This document shows positions 8,314 through 16,829 of a stretch of 64,000 nucleotides of DNA, one piece after another. This DNA comes from Nocardia jejuensis NBRC 103114 (GTDB lineage Bacteria; Actinomycetota; Actinomycetes; Mycobacteriales; Mycobacteriaceae). The notes below the pieces were generated by a model. The model had not been told where the DNA came from and did no database searches. It saw only the letters and a program-made list of their open reading frames with translations. The stretch is from the NCBI RefSeq assembly GCF_001613145.1, contig NZ_BDBU01000012.1, forward strand, positions 124,001-188,000. The letters run 5' to 3'. Position numbers and translations under genes: made by a program. Numbering within the stretch: position 1 is the first letter of the stretch; each line of letters begins with the position of its first letter.

Positions 8314-10215
8314 CTAGGGCGTTTCCGGGGTGACGATCGCGAAGTTCTTGTCACCGGGATCCAGCACGGCCAGAAGCCGAGCCAGCACAGAACTGTCGCC
8401 GGACAGGCTGCTCCCGGATTTCGCGACACTGTCGGCGGACAACCCGCCCAATACCAGCGCCGGTAGGGTCTTGCCCGAGGTGGTCAGCGTCGCGTCGGCC
8501 GAGCCCGGTTGCGGACGGTCGCTGTAGGTGAGCACGCCGTTGGCCAGGTTCAGCCGATAGCGCTGATCGGTATCGGACAGCACGACATCGATCGAGAGCG
8601 TTTCGCCCCACGCGTTCGGGCCGTCGACCTGAATCGCGATGGCGTCGAACAACATCGCGGGTGACAGCTGAGCGAGAACGTCCGGCGCGTTGGTCTCGGT
8701 CGGAGTCCCGAACTGACCTTCGCGCAATTCGGTCGCACCCGAGAGGTAGAAGTTGCGCCAGGTGCCGTTCTCGGACCCGTACCCGAGCTGCTCATAGGTA
8801 TCGGCCAGTAGCTCGCGAGCTTGGGCATGGGTGGGCTCGGCGAACACGACATGGTTGAGAACCTGTGCGACCCAACGGAAGTCACCACTCTCGAACGATT
8901 CACGGGCCTTGCCGACCACCGCGTCCGACCCACCCATGAAGTCCACATACCGCTTGGATTGTTCGACCGGTGTGTGCTCCCACAGACTTGCCGGGTTGCC
9001 GTCGAACCAGCCCAGATAACGCTGGTAGATCGCCTTGACATTGTGGCTGAGCGAACCGTAGTAACCGTGTGCGGACCAGGCCTTCTCCAACGACGGCGGC
9101 AACTGGATCTGTTCCGCGATCTCGGGGCCGGTCAGACCCTTGTTCATCAACCGCAGCGTCTGATCGTGCACGTAGGCGTACAGGTCACGCTGGGTGGAGA
9201 GGAATTCCCGCACTCGTTCGTTGCCCCACACCGGCCAGTGGTGCGAGGCGAACACGACTTCCGCTTCCCCGCCGAACAGATCAATCGTCTCGGTGATGTA
9301 GCCCGCCCAGCCGTGCGGGTCGCGCACCACCGCGCCGCGCAGGGTCAGCAGATTGTGGAAGGTGTGGGTGGCGTCCTCGGCCGCGCACAGCGCTTTGAAG
9401 TCCGGGAAGTAGACGAGCATCTCCGAGGGCGCTTCGGTATCGGGCGCCATCTGGAAGATCATCCGCACCCCGTCGACCGTTTCTTCGTGGCCGGTGGTGG
9501 TGATGAAATCGGTGGGCGCGATCAGCGAGACGGTACCGGTGGAGATCGTCTGCCCCAATCCGGCGCCGACCTGACCCTGCGGACCCCGTGCGAGCGCCGC
9601 GCCGTACATGTATGCCGCGCGCCGATTCATCGCGGTTCCGGCGTACACGTTCTCCGACACCGAGTGCTCGATGAAACCCTCGGGTGCGAAGATTTTCACG
9701 GCACCGTCATCGACCTGCTGCTGGGAGACGAAACCCTTCACACCACCGAAGTGATCAGCGTGCGAATGGGTGTAGACGATCGCCTTGACCGGCCGGTCAC
9801 CGCGGTGCGTGCGGTACAGCTCGAGTGCCGCGGCCCCGGTTTCCGCCGATAGCAGGGTGTCCACCACGACGACGCCCTCATCGCCCTCGATGAACGAGGT
9901 ATTCGACAGGTCCAAGCCACGCACCTGATAGACCCCGGGCACGACCTCGAACAATCCCTCGATCGCGGCAAGTGTGGATTGCCGCCACAGGCTGGGATTG
10001 ACCGTGTCGGGGGCATCGCCGTCGAGGAAGGCGTAGGTGTCGTTGTCCCACAACACGGTTCCGTCCGGTGCGGTGACCGCATTGGGTTGACGCCGGCCGA
10101 CCAAGCCTCGCGTGGCGTCCTCGAAGTCCTGCGTGTCGGAGAAGGGCAACCGATCCAGGAGCGCCTTGTTCTGACGGACGATGGACTCGGATGCCGGTTT
10201 CGGGGTCGCAGCCAT
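8314..10215 (-). CDS. Alkyl/aryl sulfatase 1 (SdsA1-like, metallo-beta-lactamase fold)
   Basis: A type III alkyl sulfatase, predicted to cleave sulfate esters such as alkyl sulfates using two zinc ions. The metallo-beta-lactamase motif is THSHADHFGG (His150, His152, Asp154, His155). ASHHWPVWGNERV supplies further ligands, a dimerisation alkyl-sulfatase domain follows, and the last ~120 residues resemble the SCP2-like lipid-binding tail of SdsA1. At 633 aa it is complete. No signal peptide is evident, unlike secreted Pseudomonas SdsA1. Palindrome site 3, a perfect copy, lies 33 bp upstream. A paralogue at 26095 has the same motifs and the same operator type. Confidence 0.92.
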   Translation of the reverse strand: MAATPKPASESIVRQNKALLDRLPFSDTQDFEDATRGLVGRRQPNAVTAPDGTVLWDNDTYAFLDGDAPDTVNPSLWRQSTLAAIEGLFEVVPGVYQVRGLDLSNTSFIEGDEGVVVVDTLLSAETGAAALELYRTHRGDRPVKAIVYTHSHADHFGGVKGFVSQQQVDDGAVKIFAPEGFIEHSVSENVYAGTAMNRRAAYMYGAALARGPQGQVGAGLGQTISTGTVSLIAPTDFITTTGHEETVDGVRMIFQMAPDTEAPSEMLVYFPDFKALCAAEDATHTFHNLLTLRGAVVRDPHGWAGYITETIDLFGGEAEVVFASHHWPVWGNERVREFLSTQRDLYAYVHDQTLRLMNKGLTGPEIAEQIQLPPSLEKAWSAHGYYGSLSHNVKAIYQRYLGWFDGNPASLWEHTPVEQSKRYVDFMGGSDAVVGKARESFESGDFRWVAQVLNHVVFAEPTHAQARELLADTYEQLGYGSENGTWRNFYLSGATELREGQFGTPTETNAPDVLAQLSPAMLFDAIAIQVDGPNAWGETLSIDVVLSDTDQRYRLNLANGVLTYSDRPQPGSADATLTTSGKTLPALVLGGLSADSVAKSGSSLSGDSSVLARLLAVLDPGDKNFAIVTPETP

Positions 10216-10248
10216 ATCGAGAGTCTGCGACGACGACCGGCGGGACGG

Positions 10249-10267
10249 TTCACCCGAAACGGGTGAA
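10249..10267. promoter_or_regulatory. Shared palindrome, site 3 (perfect copy)
   Basis: TTCACCCG-AAA-CGGGTGAA is a perfect 8-bp inverted repeat, 33 bp upstream of alkyl sulfatase 1. It is the best copy in the window and defines the consensus. Confidence 0.75.
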
Positions 10268-10472
10268 ACTGATGATTGTCCTCCCTGCCGAAATCGATAC
10301 GTCGTGGAAACTCTCGGACCCGGGCATTTCGACCTTGCGATCGTTCGAGACAGCGAGATCCATCCACTGCTCGTTCGTATCGAGCTTCTTGGAGAGCACT
10401 TCTACGCGAGCCCCATAACCCCGTCTGGGCAACCAGCAGCACGACCTGCTTCAGCACGAACCCAGCAACGCC

Positions 10473-11186
10473 TCAGGACTGGCGGCGTTCCTCATCTAGC
10501 GTGGCCTCATCAGAAACGACCGGCGCAGGATTTCGGATGGCTCGGTCGATGTGGGGCAACGGGATTCGACTGAGAACCTGCCAACTGTACGAGCATCGAC
10601 GGCGCTCCAAGAGAACAAGCGCCACCTGCTGGACCGATACTTCCACTGTCTGAATTTCGGCATTGAGTCCAGCTACAGACGCGGCTACATCTCCCGCGTG
10701 AACCCCGTCAGAATTGGCATATGCGATGGTGACGTGGGGATATAACTCGCCCGGCTTGACCGGCGCATCCGGATGGGCGGTTCGAGTCGCGGACCGCACG
10801 GCATTGCGAAGATGCCGAATCTGCTCAGCTGGGCCTGCGTCGAAACCGACCGCACCCTGAGTGCCGCCCAGTTCGCCGATCGTGAGGGCGAACGGCTCGA
10901 TGGCTTCGCACGACTGCTTCGCGGCAATCTCGATTGCGTTGACCTGATCAACATCGAGGTCCCCTTCGTACGCGATCCGGTCCAGAGTCATATGGAGACC
11001 CTCGGAAGAAACCGGGTCGTAGTACGAGAAGTCGATCGCCTCCTGACAGTGTTTGGCCAGCGAGTGAAGCTCCGGTGCGTCCTCGAACGTCAGGAACCAG
11101 TAGTACCCGCGTCGGCTCGTCGCACGCGACCAATGATTTCTGAGCCATTGCACGTCCTCGAAGCGGCCGCCAGTCGAATCACCCAT
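10473..11186 (-). CDS. 2H phosphoesterase (2'-5' RNA ligase family)
   Basis: A 237-residue protein with the two HxT motifs of the 2H phosphoesterase superfamily: LHMTLDRI (His65-Met-Thr67) and PHVTIAYAN (His151-Val-Thr153). These line an active site acting on 2',3'-cyclic or 2'-5' phosphodiesters in RNA or nucleotides. The substrate is unknown. It overlaps the end of the XRE regulator by 8 bp and has its own GGAAGGG site, so the two are translationally coupled. This suggests its product or substrate belongs to whatever the regulator senses. Confidence 0.8.
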   Translation of the reverse strand: MGDSTGGRFEDVQWLRNHWSRATSRRGYYWFLTFEDAPELHSLAKHCQEAIDFSYYDPVSSEGLHMTLDRIAYEGDLDVDQVNAIEIAAKQSCEAIEPFALTIGELGGTQGAVGFDAGPAEQIRHLRNAVRSATRTAHPDAPVKPGELYPHVTIAYANSDGVHAGDVAASVAGLNAEIQTVEVSVQQVALVLLERRRCSYSWQVLSRIPLPHIDRAIRNPAPVVSDEATLDEERRQS

Positions 11187-12519
11187 CCTGCCCTTCCGTA
11201 TTGCTCAGCACCGCACCGCTGTTCAGTGCCATGACCGCATCACGCACCGCAGCTATCTTCTCCAGCGCTCCCCACTGGCGTCGGGCGTCACGAACGAACT
11301 CCGCGGCCCGCTTGCGCACCGACACGACCGGCTTGCCCGCAGACGTATCGAGCGCGCCCAATACCAAGTCTGCCGCGTAGCCCGGATCGCCCTGCTCGGC
11401 CCCGATATGTGAATGGGCCATGTCGATCGCTACCAGCGATCGACTCCACGGCGACCCTGATCTGCTGATCTCGGGCATGGCCAATCTCGCGTACTCCGCC
11501 ACCTTGTCCGGCCTGCCCAGCGACACGTATGCGGTTGCCGCGTTGCCCGCAGTCTGGGCAGGGCTGTAGCAGCCCAGGGACACGCTCGAGGGCATGCCGT
11601 CGGGTGCGTCGCTGCGCGCGAGCACATCGAACGCGGCATCCACAATTCGTTCGACACCCTCGGCGTCATTGAGCTTGCCCATTGCCCGGGCCGCGCCGTT
11701 GATCATGAGGCGAACGGTCTGCGAATTCGGCTGACCCGACGCAAACCCGTCTTCCGCGTAGCGGAGCGCGTCCAGGTACTGGCCGGCGTAGTACTCGCAG
11801 AAGCTCTGCAGACCACGTGCCCATGCTCGCAGCACCATGTTCTGGGAGAAGTCGCCGAGAGTGAAGGCCTCCAGGCAGTACGCACGGGCAAGTAAGAATT
11901 CACCACGTCCGACGGCCAGATACCCGAGCAGTCCTGAGGTCTGTCCGGCCACCTCGAACAAACTCGCGCGTTGTCGTGGATGCGCACAGTCCTCGACCAA
12001 CTCGTTAAGCCACGCTCGCTGTCTGTTCAGGGCTGGAACAAGCTCGGCGTGGTCGGCATCCTCGTAATTTTCGATGATAGCCAGGGTGCTTGTCGCCAGG
12101 TGATGCACGACTTCAGGATCGACGGACCTGTTCAACCGGTGAATTCGCCTGAGCACATCGGTGGCGTCGACGGACTCGCCGCCGAACGGCTCGCATATCC
12201 GCTCATCTGTTGGAGCGAGTGCCGCGCTGCCACGTCGGTGTTTCTTCTCCGTTCGTATCTGGCCACGCAGTCCGATCAGCGCACCCTCAGCACCGAGCGC
12301 GGTGTCGATGGCCGACACAAGTTCCGGAGAGGGAAGGTTGGCATCCTCCCACTCAGCCATCGAGACGTACTGGCGCGAGTACCCCACTCTGGTCGCCAAC
12401 ACTCTCTGACTGAGGCCGGCCGCGATCCTGCGCCGCTTGATTTCGCGCGCCAGCTCATGAGCGATGGTCGACGGCTGCCGGTCGGCCTCGGTAGCCGGAT
12501 CATCGGTGCCCCTGCCCAT
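11179..12519 (-). CDS. XRE-family regulator with TPR-like sensor domain
   Basis: A 446-residue protein. The helix-turn-helix is near the N-terminus (AHELAREIKRRRIAAGLSQRVLA, then VGYSRQYVSMAEW; residues ~20-60). The remaining ~370 residues are alpha-helical repeats, as in Rgg/PlcR-like or actinobacterial tetratricopeptide regulators that read a small ligand or peptide. ATG 12519 is chosen because the HTH follows at the usual distance; the longer frame to 12744 runs through the promoter and its inverted repeat. The divergent genes at 12658 begin 138 bp away, and the 11-bp inverted repeat at 12546-12578 is the probable operator for both directions. Confidence 0.85.
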   Translation of the reverse strand: MGRGTDDPATEADRQPSTIAHELAREIKRRRIAAGLSQRVLATRVGYSRQYVSMAEWEDANLPSPELVSAIDTALGAEGALIGLRGQIRTEKKHRRGSAALAPTDERICEPFGGESVDATDVLRRIHRLNRSVDPEVVHHLATSTLAIIENYEDADHAELVPALNRQRAWLNELVEDCAHPRQRASLFEVAGQTSGLLGYLAVGRGEFLLARAYCLEAFTLGDFSQNMVLRAWARGLQSFCEYYAGQYLDALRYAEDGFASGQPNSQTVRLMINGAARAMGKLNDAEGVERIVDAAFDVLARSDAPDGMPSSVSLGCYSPAQTAGNAATAYVSLGRPDKVAEYARLAMPEISRSGSPWSRSLVAIDMAHSHIGAEQGDPGYAADLVLGALDTSAGKPVVSVRKRAAEFVRDARRQWGALEKIAAVRDAVMALNSGAVLSNTEGQDG

Positions 12520-12545
12520 TCGCTCATTGTTGCCGATGAGCACCG

Positions 12546-12578
12546 GGTGGCAAGTCGTATTCCCACAGACTTGCCACC
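12546..12578. promoter_or_regulatory. Inverted repeat GGTGGCAAGTC / GACTTGCCACC
   Basis: Perfect 11-bp arms (12546-12556 and 12568-12578) are separated by 11 nt. The site lies 26 bp upstream of the XRE start and 79 bp upstream of the divergent GTG start. The position and the SD-independent sequence suggest an autoregulatory operator. Confidence 0.65.
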
Positions 12579-12657
12579 TTCTCGCAACCAACCGGCTGGC
12601 GTTTCCTCTAAGCAGCACAGATGTTTTCGCCACTCGCAACCGCCCGGAGGCATCGCC

Positions 12658-12825
12658 GTGGACACCATGCTCGTCATCTTGACCGCCGTGATGTACGCGG
12701 CAGTGTTCATCTCGAATCGCATTGACCGCGAGCTCCCGCGTCACCGCCGCGGACCGTGGGTGACCGACATCGAAGCCCGGCGCGCGGCCGAGCTTTCGAA
12801 CGCCACGTTCGTCCCGGCCGGATGA
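12658..12825 (+). CDS. Tiny single-helix membrane protein
   Basis: A 55-residue protein with one N-terminal membrane helix (MLVILTAVMYAAVFIS) followed by a charged cytoplasmic tail (RIDRELPRHRRGPWVTDIEA). The GTG start at 12658 has CGGAGG 7 nt upstream; an ATG at 12667 is possible. Its TGA overlaps the ATG of the next gene. The family is not recognised, and it is too small for most automatic calls. Its divergence from the XRE gene and the shared inverted repeat suggest common control. Confidence 0.65.
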   Translation: MDTMLVILTAVMYAAVFISNRIDRELPRHRRGPWVTDIEARRAAELSNATFVPAG

Positions 12826-13172
12826 TCATGCTGACAATTCCTGCGGCCATCGGCTATGTGCGCAGCGACATCTCAGGTCTGCGTCAGCAGTGGGACGAGA
12901 TCCAGATCCGCAGTGTGGCTCGGCGCCTTGGTTACACACTGGCGAAAACCATCGTGTCAGGTCCTTACACCGAAAATCCGGTGCAGCGACTGATCGACAC
13001 CGTGCAGACACGCGAGGCCGAAGCAGTGATCGTTCCATCCGCCGATCACTTCGATGGGGAGGTGCCAACCGAATTGGTAGCGGTTGCGGACGTGATCACT
13101 GTGTCGCCTGAACAAACCTATGCGCGCTGGATCATCCCGCCCGATGCGCCCGCGGACATGGGATCACGATGA
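12822..13172 (+). CDS. Solo resolvase-N-terminal-like protein
   Basis: A 116-residue protein resembling only the N-terminal catalytic fold of serine recombinases: AAIGYVRSDISGLRQQWDEI (like GYVRVS...Q), then LGYTLAKTIV and a helix ending EAEAVIVPSADHF. The usual C-terminal DNA-binding part is absent. The Ser of YVRSD sits close to the position of the catalytic serine, but other catalytic arginines are unclear, so a non-recombinase role is likely. ATG 12822 overlaps the previous stop (ATGA), indicating coupling. The intrinsic terminator at 13325 ends this short operon. Confidence 0.65.
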   Translation: MIMLTIPAAIGYVRSDISGLRQQWDEIQIRSVARRLGYTLAKTIVSGPYTENPVQRLIDTVQTREAEAVIVPSADHFDGEVPTELVAVADVITVSPEQTYARWIIPPDAPADMGSR

Positions 13173-13324
13173 ATGCGTCGTCGGCGCCACACCTCCCACT
13201 CGCCGTGGGAGCGCTCGGAGGACGACGCTCCAATCTTGCGCTTCCTCGTGGTGTGCCGAGGTCACGCCGGTCGCGATCGCGCTCACTCTGACCGAGCTCG
13301 GGCAGCCGTGCCCGAGACGGTACG

Positions 13325-13348
13325 GCCGCGCCGTTCGGCGCGGCTTTT
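13325..13348 (+). terminator. Intrinsic terminator
   Basis: GCCGCGCC (13325-13332), a GTTC loop and GGCGCGGC (13337-13344) are followed by TTTT. It sits 152 bp after the stop of the resolvase-like gene. The intervening stretch 13173-13324 shows no credible gene. Confidence 0.8.
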
Positions 13349-13395
13349 AATTTCCGCGACCGTAAGTCGTGTTCGCGGGGCCGGTTCGGACTTAC

Positions 13396-13514
13396 CTTGG
13401 GCGGACGCGACGGGCCACGGCCTGTGCCGTAGCGGTACCCCCGGGCTGAGGCGCCACCGCGAAAACTGTTCCGGCCCAAGTCAGACCGGGTCCGGCGTGC
13501 AGAAGCGGACCCGG
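13396..13514 (+). promoter_or_regulatory. Possible structured 5' leader of the SfnB-like gene
   Basis: The leader can fold. CTTGGGC (13396-13402) pairs with GCCCAAG (13474-13480) as a closing stem; ACGGC-CTGT-GCCGT forms an internal hairpin; CCGGGTCCG (13486-13494) pairs with CGGACCCGG (13506-13514). The last hairpin ends just before the GAGGAG ribosome site (13521-13526). I could not match it to SAM, cobalamin or TPP riboswitch cores, so a regulatory role is conjecture. Confidence 0.3.
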
Positions 13515-13531
13515 CGTCCCGAGGAGTCACC

Positions 13532-14599
13532 ATGACCGTCGAGCATGTGACGGCACCCACCGCACACCCCGCCTATCGTGAGTTCGCGCAGCTGGTTCGC
13601 GAGGTCATCGCACCGCGCGCCGCGAAGGTCGACACCACCGAGGTGCCGCGGTCGCATCTCGACGCGCTGCGCGAGGTGGGCTACTTCTCCTGGTCCGTTC
13701 CGAGGGAATTCAGCGGCAGGGCCATACCGCCGGCGGTACGCAACGCGGCCGACGATCTGCTGTTCGGCGCGGATCCCTCGACCGCGCTCGCGGTGACCCA
13801 GCATTCGGGGCCGGTCGGGCAGATACTCGGGTCCGGCAATCCCGAAGCGCTGGCACTGCTTCCCGAGCTCGCCGCCGGAAAACGAATCGGCGGTGCGGGA
13901 TTCGCGCAGATCCGATCCTGGCCGCACAAGCCGAGCACGACCGCCACCAAGGTCAGCGGTGGGTATCACTTCAACGGCGTCGTGCGCTGGCTCTCGGGAT
14001 GGGGTCTGGTGGACACCGCGTGGCTGGGCGCGGTGGACGAACAGAACTCCACCTACGTCTTCGGAATCGGCGACCTGACCAGTCCGGGGATCACGGCCGC
14101 ACGCCTGCACCTGGCCGCCGTGGCGGGCTCGCGCACCGTCTCGCTGATTCTGCGCGACTACTTCATACCGCGCGAGTACATCACCGAGGTGGTGGACATC
14201 GAGGCGTGGAACGCCCTCGACGGGACCGTGCATCCGAACGAACGGCGCCGCACGGCAACACCATTCGCCGCCGAGCCGCCGAAACCTCCCGCACCGGGCC
14301 CGATCGGGCTCGCGCGCGCCGCACTGGCCGACGCCCTCGCCGCCCACCCGGATGAACCGTCGCTGACGCGGCTGTCCGCCGAGGTCGAGCACGCCGCCGT
14401 CACTCCCCTGCCCGAACCGCAGTGGCGCGCCCGGCTCGACGCGCTCGCGGTGCGCGCGACCACGGCCGGCCTGATCGCCGGTGGCGGGCAGGCCCTGCTG
14501 GCGGACGATATCGCCCAGGTGCGCGCCCGCGCGGCGCTGTTCCTGCAGGTACGCGGACTCTCGCCGCGGGTGCGCACGGCGCGATTCGAGCACATCTGA
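13532..14599 (+). CDS. Acyl-CoA-dehydrogenase-fold flavoprotein, SfnB-like
   Basis: A 355-residue FAD-binding protein of the acyl-CoA dehydrogenase superfamily. It has an N-terminal helical domain (residues 10-120, SHLDALREVGYFSWSVPREF), a middle beta domain (GGYHFNGVVRWLSGW, the flavin/substrate pocket) and a short C-terminal helical domain. It is closer to the monooxygenase-like members (DszC/SfnB type) than to fatty-acid enzymes, because the catalytic-base segment is not evident and it is shorter than usual. Such enzymes often act in organosulfur use, which would fit the SulP and sulfatase genes nearby, but this is inferred. The ATG at 13532 has GAGGAG at 13521-13526. Confidence 0.7.
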   Translation: MTVEHVTAPTAHPAYREFAQLVREVIAPRAAKVDTTEVPRSHLDALREVGYFSWSVPREFSGRAIPPAVRNAADDLLFGADPSTALAVTQHSGPVGQILGSGNPEALALLPELAAGKRIGGAGFAQIRSWPHKPSTTATKVSGGYHFNGVVRWLSGWGLVDTAWLGAVDEQNSTYVFGIGDLTSPGITAARLHLAAVAGSRTVSLILRDYFIPREYITEVVDIEAWNALDGTVHPNERRRTATPFAAEPPKPPAPGPIGLARAALADALAAHPDEPSLTRLSAEVEHAAVTPLPEPQWRARLDALAVRATTAGLIAGGGQALLADDIAQVRARAALFLQVRGLSPRVRTARFEHI

Positions 14600-14862
14600 C
14601 GCCCTGCTGGCCGCGGCGCCGACCAGAATCATGCCGGTCGCACCACTTCGCCCGACAACCTGACGCGGCGATTCTCAGAGAGCGAACAGACACGTCGGCT
14701 ACTGGACTATCCGACCGCCGCGTATGGCATCCGATTCATAGACCTCAGCACCTGTCGCGCCATCGTGGAGCCAGCACCCGTTGTTAGACAGACGAATTCG
14801 ATCGTTGGGTTGCCACCCATGGAGCGCCCGCGGCGCTCCAGGTTTGCCAAGCCTCTCGTAAC

Positions 14863-15681
14863 ATGTCCGAAATGCGTAGGTGGATTGTTGTGCTCTCGGT
14901 GCTCGCCGCATCGGGTTGCAGCTTGTTCGGGCCGGATGAGATCAGCGGCAGCGATGTGGCGAAGGAGATCGGCGGATTCTTTCGTACCGCTGCCGGGTCC
15001 GATGCGAAGAGTCTGAAATGCGATGCCGTCGAAGCCGAGTCCGGGGCCAAGACCGCCTGCACCGCTATCGACCGCAACGACGAGAAATGGTTGATGACCG
15101 CCGTGGTGAAAACCGTTGACGGCGATCGGATCACGTACGACACCACCTTCGACGACAAGCTCGCGGACAACGCGCAGGTGCAGAAGTCCATCGCACGGGC
15201 GCTTCAGAACAAGACCGGCGGCGTTGTCCAGGCGGTGGAGTGCACCGGTATCCAGAAGCTCGCGGTCAATGCCTTTCGCACCTGTACCGCCGTCGAATCC
15301 AACGGTGCCCGCTGGGAAGTCGAGCACCACCTCACGAATCTCGACGGTGCGTCGTCCGTCACGCTGAAAGACACTCTGCTGTACGCGAAATCAGTCGAGT
15401 CTGTCGTTTCGGGTCTGGCGCGCAACCTGTCCCAGCACTTCGGCCTCTCCTCGATGAACAACCTGAGCAGCCTCCTCGCCAGCAGCGGCAGCTGCGCGAA
15501 CATGCTGCGCGGCAACCCCGGCGACTCCATCCAGTGCAAAGCCGTCCTCGCGGACAAGAGCAGCACCGATGTCACCGTCCGCACCACCAAGTCCGAAGAC
15601 GGCAAAATCTACTTCGAACTCTTCCCCAACAACGACCCCGACCTCAGCATGAGCGGCTGGAGGTCAGCCGACCCCAGCTGA
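14863..15681 (+). CDS. DUF4333-type lipoprotein
   Basis: A 272-residue exported lipoprotein. The signal sequence ends in the lipobox LAASGCS (Cys ~22), after which at least two DUF4333-like units follow, each with a conserved Cys pair (SLKCDAVEAESGAKTACTAI, then AVECTGIQKL with FRTCTAVE, and a further pair GSCANML/IQCKAVL). The repeated xxxC...C spacing suggests disulfide-stapled small domains at the cell surface. The function is unknown. ATG 14863 or 14872 may be used; neither has a strong ribosome site. The 263 bp upstream (14600-14862) contains nothing I can call. Confidence 0.75.
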   Translation: MSEMRRWIVVLSVLAASGCSLFGPDEISGSDVAKEIGGFFRTAAGSDAKSLKCDAVEAESGAKTACTAIDRNDEKWLMTAVVKTVDGDRITYDTTFDDKLADNAQVQKSIARALQNKTGGVVQAVECTGIQKLAVNAFRTCTAVESNGARWEVEHHLTNLDGASSVTLKDTLLYAKSVESVVSGLARNLSQHFGLSSMNNLSSLLASSGSCANMLRGNPGDSIQCKAVLADKSSTDVTVRTTKSEDGKIYFELFPNNDPDLSMSGWRSADPS

Positions 15682-15742
15682 ACACCATTGGCTCGATCGC
15701 GTACACCCGTGCGGTCGGGGAACTCGCGAAAGTGATCACTGC

Positions 15743-16318
15743 ATGACACCCGCCGACCTCAGTTTCGAGCACCTGACAGCCGCGCAAGCCCGCGAACGGC
15801 GCGAGACCGTCGAGGACGTCTTTCGCCGCTCGTACGTGGAGGCGATCGACGCCGGTGACCCTTTCGAAGCACCGGCGGAATTCATGCACCGCTTCGACGC
15901 GTACACCAGCCCCGCACGCGCGGGCGACTTCGAACTCGTCTTCGCCTACCTCGACGGCACAGCCGTCGGTCAAACATGGGGTTGGCCGTTGATGCCGGAT
16001 ACCGTCTGGTGGCGGCTGTCTCACCTCGATGCCACAGGCATCGACCTGGCCGCCTTCACACACGAGACAGGCGATCGCACCTTCGCATTGAGCGAGATCA
16101 TGGTGTGCGACAAGTACTCCGGACGAGGGATCGCACGCGCGCTTCACGACGAACTACTCGACGGCCGCGGCGAACAACGCGCCACACTGTTGGTCGACCC
16201 GAATAATTCCCGCGCATACGCCAGATACTCACGATGGGGCTGGCGGCAGGTCGGAACGATGCGACCGGACTGGGCGGATGCACCGACTTTCGACGTTTTG
16301 GTTCGCAGCCTCGAATGA
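15743..16318 (+). CDS. GNAT-family N-acetyltransferase
   Basis: A 191-residue acetyl-CoA-dependent acetyltransferase. The core motif A lies around residues 110-130 (FALSEIMVCDKYSGRGIARA; the SGRGIARAL loop binds the acetyl-CoA pyrophosphate), followed by motif B with NNSRAYARYSRWGWRQVGTM, typical of GNAT enzymes. The first 100 residues carry the substrate side and show an unusual WGWPLMPDTVWWRLSH stretch. The acceptor cannot be predicted. It lies 61 bp downstream of the lipoprotein, in the same direction. Confidence 0.8.
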   Translation: MTPADLSFEHLTAAQARERRETVEDVFRRSYVEAIDAGDPFEAPAEFMHRFDAYTSPARAGDFELVFAYLDGTAVGQTWGWPLMPDTVWWRLSHLDATGIDLAAFTHETGDRTFALSEIMVCDKYSGRGIARALHDELLDGRGEQRATLLVDPNNSRAYARYSRWGWRQVGTMRPDWADAPTFDVLVRSLE

Positions 16319-16549
16319 GCAGGTAGGCACACACTCGAATTCTGCTGCCCAGCAGTGAGTTCCACGCCGACACCGGAATCACTGATGCGCAGGCGCATTC
16401 GGAGAAGTTCAGCGAAGACGCCTCTTCCCAATCGCGGTAGCGGGTGGTGCCCCCATTGCTCGGGGCACAACAACTGTCGGCAGACGAACGGGGGTCCGCT
16501 CGCTACCGTTGTGCCCGCACAACTTGTGCATCAGCGAAAGGGACTGTCG

Positions 16550-16789
16550 ATGAAGCAGTTTGGAATTACCACACTGATCGCAGGCGCGGCATTTGCCGGC
16601 GCGGTGTTCGCTGCCGCACCCGCGATGGCGGCGCCGGGCCTTCCGCTGGAGGTATCGACTGTCGGCGCCGACGCGCAGCAGGTAGAGGACACCTTGCCGT
16701 CCGGGTCGGCGAATTCGCTGGCATCCGGGTCGGCGTGGCTGCCGTGCCTGCTCGGCCAGAAGTCGGCGTTCTGCAACTGGGTCGGCTGA
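16550..16789 (+). CDS. Small secreted protein with paired C-terminal cysteines
   Basis: A 79-residue protein with a clear signal peptide (ITTLIAGAAFAGAVFAAAPA, cleavage near AMA-A, residue ~33). The mature part is Ser/Gly-rich and ends WLPCLLGQKSAFCNWVG, with two cysteines nine residues apart. GAAAGGGA at 16536-16543 fixes the start. Its organisation resembles the protein at 17594, suggesting the same loose family. It ends 12 bp before a strong hairpin terminator. Confidence 0.75.
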   Translation: MKQFGITTLIAGAAFAGAVFAAAPAMAAPGLPLEVSTVGADAQQVEDTLPSGSANSLASGSAWLPCLLGQKSAFCNWVG

Positions 16790-16801
16790 GTCGGATCGAT
16801 C

Positions 16802-16828
16802 GGCCGGTGCCGTGTTCCGGCACCGGCC
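16802..16828. terminator. Bidirectional hairpin terminator
   Basis: A perfect 11-bp stem, GGCCGGTGCCG (16802-16812) with CGGCACCGGCC (16818-16828), and a 5-nt loop. It lies between the convergent stops at 16789 and 16830. Confidence 0.8.
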
Positions 16829-16829
16829 T

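Noticed and set aside
13360..13531. Known riboswitch (SAM, cobalamin or TPP) before the SfnB-like gene
   Set aside because: No family-specific core sequences could be found; kept only as an unspecific possible leader.
13173..13535. Open frame of about 120 codons after the resolvase-like gene
   Set aside because: Arg/Ser-rich composition, it runs through an intrinsic terminator and into the next gene's ribosome site; no sign of real coding.
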